Below, one piece after another: positions 9,118 through 16,507 of a stretch of DNA of 64,000 nt; the stretch's first letter is position 1, and each line of letters starts with the position of its first letter. This stretch comes from Oligoflexus sp. Lineage in GTDB: Bacteria > Bdellovibrionota_B > Oligoflexia > Oligoflexales > Oligoflexaceae. The translations under genes and the position numbers were made by a program. Below the pieces are notes generated by a model. That model had not been told where the DNA came from and did not search any database. It saw only the letters and a list, made by a program, of their open reading frames with translations. Location of the stretch: contig JACMOC010000013.1 of NCBI GenBank assembly GCA_014378195.1, positions 1 through 64,000 of the forward strand. The letters run 5' to 3'.

Positions 9118-10059
9118 TTAATTGCTTGAATCAGTAGGCATTTCAGCGTCTTCGGCCGGAGCGTTTGACTTTGATTCTATCTCATCCGTGTGCGTGTCGG
9201 TCTCGCTGTCGTCATCATCTTTCACTGTCGCTTTCACGATAGGAGCAGACTTTGCGGCGACTTGAATTTCCTTGTTGAGCGGATAAGCAAAGTCTTTTGA
9301 GCGACCTGAATCGTCTTTGATAGTGACGGTGACTTCAAGAAAGCGCCCTTTGGTGTCTTTAGGTATTTCGAAAGACATTGCCTTGTTTTTGAAATAGCGA
9401 ATGTTGAAATGTTCGTCGTTGCCATTGTCTTCCCGCGTTCGAGACGGACGACTCTCGAGCACCAGGGTTTTGTTTTCGGCATCAACGAATTTTGCTTTGG
9501 CCCGAACGGAACCTGAGACCTTGCTCGTTGTACTGAGGTTTTTCAGTGAAAGTCGCACGAGCAGGTTTTTATCATTAATAATCGTTGAGAAGTTGTTGAT
9601 AGCAAGCGGTGGTTCGGTGCTTGCTCTGGCTTGACTGATGGCCTTTTCTTTAGGAGTCGGTGACTCGGCTTGCTGAGCAAGCGCATTAGAGTCAGAAACC
9701 GTTGGTTTTGCTTCGGTTTTTGGTTTTTCTTTTTCTGCAGTCAACAGGGAAGTATCGTTTACGGGATATGCTTTTTCGTAAACTTCGTCGTAGCGAGTCT
9801 GATAGTTGAATACGGTCTCCAGCAATGAAGTCGTATGGCCCCGCATGCCTTCGAGGATGAAGTGATCGCGGATAAGAAGGGACGTGGAAATAATCGACCA
9901 GATAACGGCAGCACACAAGAGCCCAACCGTTACGTAACTCGTACCGATACTGAACTTGAGGGTGCGTGTGCGGTTCGAATCGATGAAGTAAATGACGTTC
10001 AGAAAGCGTTTACGCTCCCGACGTTTTTTCACTTCAGTTTTCTCGTTCGGATTATTCAT
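9118..10059 (-). CDS. Single-pass membrane protein with periplasmic domain, function unknown
   Basis: A 313 aa protein with a very basic N-terminus (KKRRERKR), one membrane helix at about residues 41-63, a predicted coiled stretch, a Pro/Ala/Lys-rich linker (about 105-150) and a beta-rich domain (about 155-270) ending in an acidic Asp/Glu/Ser tail. I do not recognise the family. It is the first gene of the minus-strand train that continues with the PEGA lipoprotein and the PilZ protein. AAGGAT lies about 10 bases before the ATG. The arrangement suggests an inner-membrane partner of the lipoprotein, but that is inference. Confidence 0.7.
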   Translation of the reverse strand: MNNPNEKTEVKKRRERKRFLNVIYFIDSNRTRTLKFSIGTSYVTVGLLCAAVIWSIISTSLLIRDHFILEGMRGHTTSLLETVFNYQTRYDEVYEKAYPVNDTSLLTAEKEKPKTEAKPTVSDSNALAQQAESPTPKEKAISQARASTEPPLAINNFSTIINDKNLLVRLSLKNLSTTSKVSGSVRAKAKFVDAENKTLVLESRPSRTREDNGNDEHFNIRYFKNKAMSFEIPKDTKGRFLEVTVTIKDDSGRSKDFAYPLNKEIQVAAKSAPIVKATVKDDDDSETDTHTDEIESKSNAPAEDAEMPTDSSN

Positions 10060-10136
10060 GTGCCTGGGATCCTTAGATCAGAACTGCAACGGGCCTAGAA
10101 CCATTGTACCATTTTGGCTTTTATGCACAATCGGTA

Positions 10137-10159
10137 GGCTCGGCAAATCGTGCCGGGCC
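10137..10159. other. Hairpin in divergent intergenic region
   Basis: GGCTCGGCA and TGCCGGGCC pair over 9 bp (one G-U) around a 5-base loop. It lies between the divergent genes starting at 10059 (minus) and 10314 (plus). No T-run follows on either strand, so a regulatory or leader role is more likely than termination. Confidence 0.35.
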
Positions 10160-10313
10160 TGAGATACAGGAGTTTTAAAAAAGATAAGACCCTATAGATT
10201 TGTTAGAATTTGAAGCGAGTAAGCGTCATTAGAGGTTAGAATAGAGCGAGATGTTCTGTTATCCTCCGATCCCCGCAGTCAGGGGTATGAACTGTACTAA
10301 GAGGGAGCGCGCC

Positions 10314-11480
10314 GTGTTTACACCTCCAGCGATGTTGCCGTTGATCAAGATCGGTATAATTCGAAGCACGAGTATTGGTGATGTGGTGCTTGCCACTGCA
10401 TGCATCGACTTTTTGCGTCAAATTCCGGCGCCTGTGGAAATCACATGGGTAGGCCGAAGGCCGGCATTGCAACTGATCGCAAGTGCATTTCCTGAGATTA
10501 AAGTGGTCGACGTCGATCCTGATGCTGCGAATTATCAGGATAAGGTTGCCGAAGAGTTGAAAGAAATGCATTTCGTTATCGATTTGCAAACCAACCTTCG
10601 GTCTCAGCTGCTGTGTCGCGTACTTAAAAAAGACTACAAAATTCAAAGCTATAGCGCTGATAAACGCTCTTTAGACCGAGGAACCATGACAGTCGTCTCG
10701 CGCCTTCGAGGTCGCAGACGAACGTTGCCCCCTGAGTTACAGAGTGCCGAAGTCTATCAGTATGTGATGATGCTCAAAACGCTTCGAGAGGCTCTTGAGG
10801 TTCATCTTCCTGTGGAGATGCTCGATGGTATGGATCAAATTAAAGCCGTGCCCTCACTTTTGAGTGAGCACGATACGGGCGAGACGCCTTGGCAGAAAGA
10901 ACTAAAATTCGGGCGTTGGCTCGCCATTGCTCCAGGAGCGGCCTACGAAACAAAACGTGCGCCTCTTCAGCTCTTTCAAGAGATAACAGAGCTCCTGAGC
11001 CAGACCGTTAAACAGGATAAATTTTTTGAACACCAGACAGTTGGTTTATTGTTCGTCGGCAATGAGCAGGAGCGTGACATCGCTCTCGCCATTCTCGACA
11101 AGGTCGACTGGAAAGGCCCGGTTTTAAACTTAGCCGGAAAACTCAACCTTTGGGAAACGGCCTTGGCTCTGCGCGAGGCAGATGCTCTCCTTTGTAACGA
11201 TTCCGCGCTTCTTCATGTTGCAGAAGCGGTAGGCGTGCCCGTTGCGGCGCTTTTTGGCCCGACCGTTGAAGCCTTTGGATTTCCGCCCTGGCGACCTGAA
11301 AGTAAGGCTTTTTCCTCGTCTCTTGGCTGTCGGCCGTGCTCAAAACACGGGAAACAGGACTGCCGTTATGGAGACAAACTTTGTTTTGGACTCATTCAAG
11401 CGGTCCAGGTTGTGGACCATCTCAAAGGCATTATGAAACAAAAACTACCCGCTCATGAATCAACGCAGAATGTTAAATAG
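10314..11480 (+). CDS. Glycosyltransferase family 9 (heptosyltransferase-like)
   Basis: A 388 aa GT9 enzyme. The N-terminal strand and loop IKIGIIRSTSIGDVVLATA is the family signature, and LLCNDSALLHVAEAVGVPVAALFGPT forms the ADP-sugar binding side. A conserved Cys-rich tail (SLGCRPCSKHG) follows. Such enzymes add heptose (or a related sugar) to the LPS inner core from an ADP-activated donor. The GTG at 10314 is preferred because GAGGGAG lies 6 bases upstream; ATG 10332 is an alternative. It is followed with overlap or near-contact by the KDO transferase gene, so the pair works on the LPS core. Confidence 0.88.
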   Translation: MFTPPAMLPLIKIGIIRSTSIGDVVLATACIDFLRQIPAPVEITWVGRRPALQLIASAFPEIKVVDVDPDAANYQDKVAEELKEMHFVIDLQTNLRSQLLCRVLKKDYKIQSYSADKRSLDRGTMTVVSRLRGRRRTLPPELQSAEVYQYVMMLKTLREALEVHLPVEMLDGMDQIKAVPSLLSEHDTGETPWQKELKFGRWLAIAPGAAYETKRAPLQLFQEITELLSQTVKQDKFFEHQTVGLLFVGNEQERDIALAILDKVDWKGPVLNLAGKLNLWETALALREADALLCNDSALLHVAEAVGVPVAALFGPTVEAFGFPPWRPESKAFSSSLGCRPCSKHGKQDCRYGDKLCFGLIQAVQVVDHLKGIMKQKLPAHESTQNVK

Positions 11481-11490
11481 GTCGGCAAAC

Positions 11491-12765
11491 ATGTTTCTTT
11501 ACGAAGGTCTCTGGGTGCTTGTTTCGGGTCTCGCACGATTTATTGGTTTGCTGAGCGCAAAGGTTGGTGCGCAGCTTCTTGTGAGAGATCAGGCCTTAAC
11601 CCTACTCCCGTCCTGGGCGCGGCTGCGGTCTCGGTATCCGCGATGCGTACTATTCGTATGTTCGTCAGCGGGAGAATACGAGCAGGCGAAGCCTTTGATA
11701 AAGCGCTGGTCTGCGCGTGGCGATACTGCGCTATTTATCTTGTTTTTCTCACCTTCAGGGATAAAGTTTGCCACGTCTCAAAAAGAAAGTGTGCCCTTCG
11801 CACTTGTGGCATCTGACAAACCTTCCTACTGGCGGGAGGTTGCCGCTCAGCTCCGTCCGGATGCCTGCATTTTTGTGCGATACGAACTCTGGCCGGGAAT
11901 GGTTGGGACACTTTCTCAATTTTCGCCTTTGTACCTCATCGATGGTGTCGAGGCGCCTCATCTTCGCCGCAAACGATTGGCGCGGAGACTTCGTGCGGCG
12001 CTTATCAAACCGATGAAAAACATTTTTGTAGTGAATGATAACGATAAGATTTTTTACGAAAATGTTTTGGGGTATGCCCCAAATCTCATTCAAACAACCG
12101 GTGATACGAAATACGATCGAGTGCTTGAAAGAATTTCGGAGCGATCCGAAGCGCTTGAGCGACTGCAAACCTCCCTGCGGGACTTCCTAAAAAATCGCCG
12201 TGTCATCGTTATCGGAAGTGCGTGGCCACGAGATTTGCAGGAATTTATGTCGTGCTACCAAGATCTTAAGGCATTTGATCCCAGTATCGCGGTCATCGTA
12301 GCTCCCCATGATTTGAGTGAATCGAATGTTTCGACTATGCAAAAAATGCTGGAGGGCCTACGGGTCCGTCGCGTTAGCCAGAGCGGCTACGAGGGCGCAA
12401 GTTCTATAGACGATATTTTACTGGTTGATGTACTAGGCGATTTGCCTGAACTCTATGGCTGCGCTCATCTTGCTTGGGTTGGAGGAGCTATGCATTATCG
12501 GGTGCATAACGTTCTTGAGCCTGCCTGCCGAGGTCTCTATGTCTGTTTTGGGCCGCAGTATCAGACGAGTCAGGAAGCCAAGGCGCTCGTTCAGCGCGAG
12601 CTCGCCCGTGTTATTCATAATGGTCTCGAGTTTTTTCAGTGGTATAAGAACCTCGTCTGGACCACCACCCCGCCCCACCAAGCTATGTGGCAGGCGGTAG
12701 TCGAGCAAAAAGGCGCAAGTGACCGCATTATTCACGAAATTACGCGCGCTTGGACATCGCAATAG
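11491..12765 (+). CDS. waaA: 3-deoxy-D-manno-octulosonic acid (KDO) transferase family protein
   Basis: A GT30-type transferase of 424 aa from the chosen start. It has the N-terminal membrane anchor FLYEGLWVLVSGLARFIG, the acceptor-site block SSAGEYEQAKPL with the conserved Glu, the block RYELWPGM, GDTKYDRV, and the late donor block VDVLGDLPELYGCAHLAWVGG. KdtA/WaaA moves KDO from CMP-KDO to lipid A. ATG 11491 fits the usual family N-terminus and has AGG upstream; the in-frame ATGs at 11455 and 11470 overlap the GT9 gene. Coupling to GT9 upstream and to RNase G 24 bp downstream is likely. Confidence 0.87.
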   Translation: MFLYEGLWVLVSGLARFIGLLSAKVGAQLLVRDQALTLLPSWARLRSRYPRCVLFVCSSAGEYEQAKPLIKRWSARGDTALFILFFSPSGIKFATSQKESVPFALVASDKPSYWREVAAQLRPDACIFVRYELWPGMVGTLSQFSPLYLIDGVEAPHLRRKRLARRLRAALIKPMKNIFVVNDNDKIFYENVLGYAPNLIQTTGDTKYDRVLERISERSEALERLQTSLRDFLKNRRVIVIGSAWPRDLQEFMSCYQDLKAFDPSIAVIVAPHDLSESNVSTMQKMLEGLRVRRVSQSGYEGASSIDDILLVDVLGDLPELYGCAHLAWVGGAMHYRVHNVLEPACRGLYVCFGPQYQTSQEAKALVQRELARVIHNGLEFFQWYKNLVWTTTPPHQAMWQAVVEQKGASDRIIHEITRAWTSQ

Positions 12766-12789
12766 ATAGAGTTCAGAAAGTCTTCGATA

Positions 12790-14286
12790 ATGAAACCAAC
12801 AAAAAAACTGATCATCAACGCCACCGCATCCGAAACTCGAATCGGCCTCCTTGAGGGCAATCGTTTGGTGGATCTTTATGTCGAGCGTCATACCAAGCGC
12901 GGCATGGTCGGCAACATCTACAAAGCCAAAATCAGCCGCGTTTTGCCCGGCATGCAATCGGCATTCGTGAATATCGGAGCGGATCGTTCTGCGTTCCTCT
13001 ATGGCGGTGACGTCATGGACCCAACGTATGCTGCGAGTCTTCACTCCCATCAAGACCCACGCGAGCAGGCCAATCGCACACCGATTGAAAAGGTGCTCCG
13101 TGAAGGGCAAGAAATTTGTGTGCAGGTTGCCAAAGAACCGCTTGGCACCAAAGGGCCTCGCGTGACGATGGTGGTAACGATTCCTGGGCGTTATCTTGTC
13201 CTTATGCCTGAGTTTAATTCGCTGGGCATATCGAGGCGCATTGAAGATGAATCGATTCGGAAAGCATTGATAGAAGAAGTCGACAAAATCCGTCCTAAAA
13301 ATATGGGCATCATCATTCGCACGGCGGCGCTTGAAGCGCCTCCAGGCCATCTTGCGAAAGATCTCGAATACCTCCTTAAGATCTGGGAATCGGTGTCGGA
13401 CAAACGCAAAAAATGCGCCGCCCCTGCCCTTCTCTATCAAGAGCCCGATCTTGTTCTGAAAACGACACGCGATCTTCTGGCCGAAGACGTCAGCGAAATC
13501 GTAGTCGATGATGAACAGGTTTATAATCAGTTAAAGCATTTTCTTCAGGATTCGATTCCGGGTGCCAACGAAAAACTGGTTCTGTTTCAAGGCGATGATC
13601 TTATCTTCGATCATTTCGGAATTGAAATGGAACTGGCCAAAGCCATGTCACGTAAAGTGTGGCTGCCATCGGGGGGTTACCTGGTCATCGATCAAACGGA
13701 AGCGTTAACTTCGTTTGACGTCAACACCGGGAAGTTCGTTGGCTCGGTCAATGCTCAGGACACTATCCTCAGGACGAACCTCGAAGCGCTGGACGAGATT
13801 GTTTATCAGCTTCGCGTCCGGAATCTTGGCGGAATTATCGTTCTGGATTTCATCGATATGGAAAGAGTCGAGGATCAGCAGAAGGTGAATGAGCGACTTG
13901 TCGAAACGCTGAAAGCGGACAAGTCACGAACCAATGTTTTGGCAATAAACGAACTGGGACTTGTGCAAATGACGCGCAAACGAACGCGCGAATCTATGGA
14001 GCGCGTTCTTACAGTCGATTGCGCCCATTGCAATGGGTGGGGACGGACCCTGAGCCCTGAGTCTTTGGTGTATGAGCTTGTTCGCGAGATTGAGCGGGTT
14101 TATTTGCGGAAAAAGCAAAAGGATATACGGATTCGGCTACGCGATGACGTTTACGAGAAGCTTTTAAACGAAGAGAAACCACTTTTTAATAGTCTCGTTG
14201 AGAAGTACCAGCTTCAGCTGCAATTTGAGCTCGGTTCGCTCAAATCACAGATGCTGGAAGAGCCTCCTTACGAAGTCCTCGGCTAA
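12790..14286 (+). CDS. rng: Ribonuclease G (Rne/Rng family)
   Basis: A 498 aa endoribonuclease of the RNase E/G family. The N-terminal S1-embedded domain shows KRGMVGNIYKAKISRVLPGMQSAFVNIG. The DNase I-like catalytic part contains SFDVNTGKFVG and VLDFIDM, whose two Asp coordinate Mg2+. The Zn-link appears as CAHCNGWGR. It has the short form typical of RNase G, with no degradosome tail. In other bacteria it processes 16S rRNA 5' ends and turns over mRNA. It converges with the lipoprotein gene at 14283, overlapping by 4 bases. Confidence 0.95.
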   Translation: MKPTKKLIINATASETRIGLLEGNRLVDLYVERHTKRGMVGNIYKAKISRVLPGMQSAFVNIGADRSAFLYGGDVMDPTYAASLHSHQDPREQANRTPIEKVLREGQEICVQVAKEPLGTKGPRVTMVVTIPGRYLVLMPEFNSLGISRRIEDESIRKALIEEVDKIRPKNMGIIIRTAALEAPPGHLAKDLEYLLKIWESVSDKRKKCAAPALLYQEPDLVLKTTRDLLAEDVSEIVVDDEQVYNQLKHFLQDSIPGANEKLVLFQGDDLIFDHFGIEMELAKAMSRKVWLPSGGYLVIDQTEALTSFDVNTGKFVGSVNAQDTILRTNLEALDEIVYQLRVRNLGGIIVLDFIDMERVEDQQKVNERLVETLKADKSRTNVLAINELGLVQMTRKRTRESMERVLTVDCAHCNGWGRTLSPESLVYELVREIERVYLRKKQKDIRIRLRDDVYEKLLNEEKPLFNSLVEKYQLQLQFELGSLKSQMLEEPPYEVLG

Positions 14287-15233
14287 TAAGCCTGCGGTGC
14301 GGTATCGACGGCCGGGGCATCAATTGTCTGTGACGGCCCTGCCGCTTTCTCTTTGTTCAACGAGCGGCACTGCATGACACCAAAGTCAGTGATACCGTCT
14401 TTTTGAAAACGACAGACAAGTTCCTGGAGTCGGTAAGTTGCTTCGCAGTGATTGGCGCCGATTGCGGACAGGGGTTGCTTCAGTGCAAGTTCCCCAACCT
14501 TTGCTGCTTTGCATTCGGTAACATCATTATCTTGCCCCGCGCAGTTTTTCCAAACCGGAGGACAGATTGCGGGCGAAGGTTCGGCTTCACAGCTAACTTC
14601 TTTCATGTCTTTGGGGTCGAGGCCGAGGCTGCAGGCTTTTCTCTTGAGTTTGTTGCGTGCATCACATTCGTTATTACCCCAGGCCTCCGGGCGGTTTGCC
14701 CAGTTGAGTTCCTGGTCGCCAAGGTTTTCGGCAAAACATCGGGTTGGGGCTTCAGAACTTGGGCAATCTTTAAAGATCGCCGGGCAAGTCCCCTCATTGG
14801 CATCGGGATGACACGCAATTTGATCAATTTCGGCAAAATTCAGGTGTTTTGCGCAGGACGCTTTGTAAAGTTCGAGGCGCGCCTGACAGGGTGAGTTGGC
14901 CCAGGAATTTATTTGTTCGCTATCGGGAAGGAGTGCGCCTCGATATTTGAGGGTTACGCAGCGATAGGGTGAGTTTGGTTCTTCATAAGGACAGACGGGT
15001 GCATCTTCTGGTTTGCAGTCTACTGCGGATTCCGTAGCGACGAGCGCTGCGGTTTTTGTGTTAGGAAGAGCATCAGGAGCCACAGCAGCCGGCAAGCCAG
15101 CTGCTGTGGAGTCTGTTTGTTTGGGTATGAACTGAATATCCGGAATCGATGGGGGATCGTGAGGACCCGAACTCTCGGTGCTTTTGCAGGAGAGAGTGAG
15201 GAGCAGAAGGGAAAAAGAAAGCATTTTCAGCAA
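14283..15233 (-). CDS. Cysteine-rich lipoprotein with three internal repeats, unknown function
   Basis: A 316 aa protein with a short lipoprotein signal ending LLLLTLSC (Cys16). The TTG start is kept because it supplies the basic residue of the signal; GAGAG lies about 8 bases ahead. After a Pro/Ala linker come three related units of about 65 aa. Each carries a pattern like W/L-A-N/x-C-x-A-R/T-x-x-L-x-x-x-x-C, then about 15 residues later C, and CP-x-W/F-K-x-C, for example at CPAIFKDC and CPPVWKNC. The Cys spacing suggests disulfides in the periplasm or at the surface. I know no family with this exact pattern. Confidence 0.7.
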   Translation of the reverse strand: MLKMLSFSLLLLTLSCKSTESSGPHDPPSIPDIQFIPKQTDSTAAGLPAAVAPDALPNTKTAALVATESAVDCKPEDAPVCPYEEPNSPYRCVTLKYRGALLPDSEQINSWANSPCQARLELYKASCAKHLNFAEIDQIACHPDANEGTCPAIFKDCPSSEAPTRCFAENLGDQELNWANRPEAWGNNECDARNKLKRKACSLGLDPKDMKEVSCEAEPSPAICPPVWKNCAGQDNDVTECKAAKVGELALKQPLSAIGANHCEATYRLQELVCRFQKDGITDFGVMQCRSLNKEKAAGPSQTIDAPAVDTAPQAY

Positions 15234-15274
15234 TTTATGTCTCTCTATCCCTGGGATTTGCAGCCCTCAAGGAA

Positions 15275-16504
15275 TTAGGTAGCCAGCGGAGGCGGCGATT
15301 TTTCTTTGTCTGTTTCATTCAGTTTAGCGGATGGGGCCGGATGAGGGTCAACTGCTTTTTTCACCTCGGCGTTCTTAGCGCTCGCTCCGGCTCGCTGCTC
15401 GGCAACTTTCGCCGCTTCCTGCTCTTGGATTTGGGCTGTGTCTGACTTAGCGGCTTCGCTTGGTTTTTTGATGTTTAATTTGCCTTGGGCCTGAAGCTTG
15501 TCGAGGCCGTCGCTGGCGCCCGTGCTTTTGCCAATTATCGGTTGCGGAATCGGTGGCCCCCCTACTGCGCCCCCGACTTCTGTCATAGCATCGGGAGCCG
15601 AACCGCCGTTTGCAGCGGTTTTTTGATTATCATCATAACCGACTTTACCCACCGATCGAATCTGATCAAAGGTCACGCGGCCAAAGTCAGAGTACAACGC
15701 TCCATCTTTGCTTTTGATATCGACACCGTTGATCCGGGCCTTACTTGTGAGATTGATGGGAATCGCGTCGCCATCAGGGTTGCGAGCAACGACGTTATAG
15801 GTATAGACGCCTTCGGCTGCTGGTCGTCCGTCGTGCGTTTTTCCATCCCATTTTAGGGAATGATTGCCAGCGTCCATAGCACCGAGATCAACTTGGTTTA
15901 CAAGTATGCCTGCACCGTCCCGTACTTCGAGAGTGGCCGAAGCGATCGGCACTTCCGAGTTGAAATCGGAATTTCCAACTTTGCCACCTTTGAGTTGAAC
16001 GCGTCCGCCATCGACGGTTACTTCTTTGCCGATATAACCAATCATCTGCGTGTTACGGTCGGCGCCTTGAGCCGCGATCAGTTTTTCAATACCCTTGTTC
16101 ATGTTCATCATCTGTTCGAGACCGTTGAACTGAGCAAGCTTGGAAGCCATCTCCGCGCCGTTGTCAGGGTTGAGCGGATCCTGGTGCTGCATTTGAGTTA
16201 CGAAGAGTTTCATGAACTCGTCTTTGCCGAGTTCGTTTTTCGGGGTGCGTTTTTCTTTGCTTTTATCAGCCAGTTTTTGGAGAAATTCCGCGTCACTGCT
16301 TGATGACAGATCGCCGTTTTCCTTGGCTTTTCTGTCCTTCTGCACTTCGTCCATGGAGTTGGTGATAAGAGTACGGAAATCGGTTTGTTTTTTATCTTCG
16401 GTTTTGTTCACACCGACTTGATCATCAACCTTGACGTCCGAAAACGTTGTGTTTGAAGCTGGTCCGGCTACGGGAGGCGTAATTTTCTGTGTAATTGCCG
16501 ACAT
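15275..16504 (-). CDS. flgD: Flagellar hook capping protein FlgD
   Basis: FlgD caps the growing hook outside the cell. The N-terminal signature is at about residues 92-135 (ELGKDEFMKLFVTQMQHQDPLNP, then MASKLAQFNGLEQM). The Ig-like middle shows WDGKTHDGRPAAEGVYTYNV. At 409 aa it is nearly twice the usual size. About 90 polar residues precede the signature, and about 130 Ala/Lys/Pro/Glu-rich residues follow the globular part, ending KSPPPLAT. GAGGG before the ATG overlaps the end of fliK, so the two are coupled. Confidence 0.92.
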   Translation of the reverse strand: MSAITQKITPPVAGPASNTTFSDVKVDDQVGVNKTEDKKQTDFRTLITNSMDEVQKDRKAKENGDLSSSSDAEFLQKLADKSKEKRTPKNELGKDEFMKLFVTQMQHQDPLNPDNGAEMASKLAQFNGLEQMMNMNKGIEKLIAAQGADRNTQMIGYIGKEVTVDGGRVQLKGGKVGNSDFNSEVPIASATLEVRDGAGILVNQVDLGAMDAGNHSLKWDGKTHDGRPAAEGVYTYNVVARNPDGDAIPINLTSKARINGVDIKSKDGALYSDFGRVTFDQIRSVGKVGYDDNQKTAANGGSAPDAMTEVGGAVGGPPIPQPIIGKSTGASDGLDKLQAQGKLNIKKPSEAAKSDTAQIQEQEAAKVAEQRAGASAKNAEVKKAVDPHPAPSAKLNETDKEKSPPPLAT

Positions 16505-16507
16505 CGT

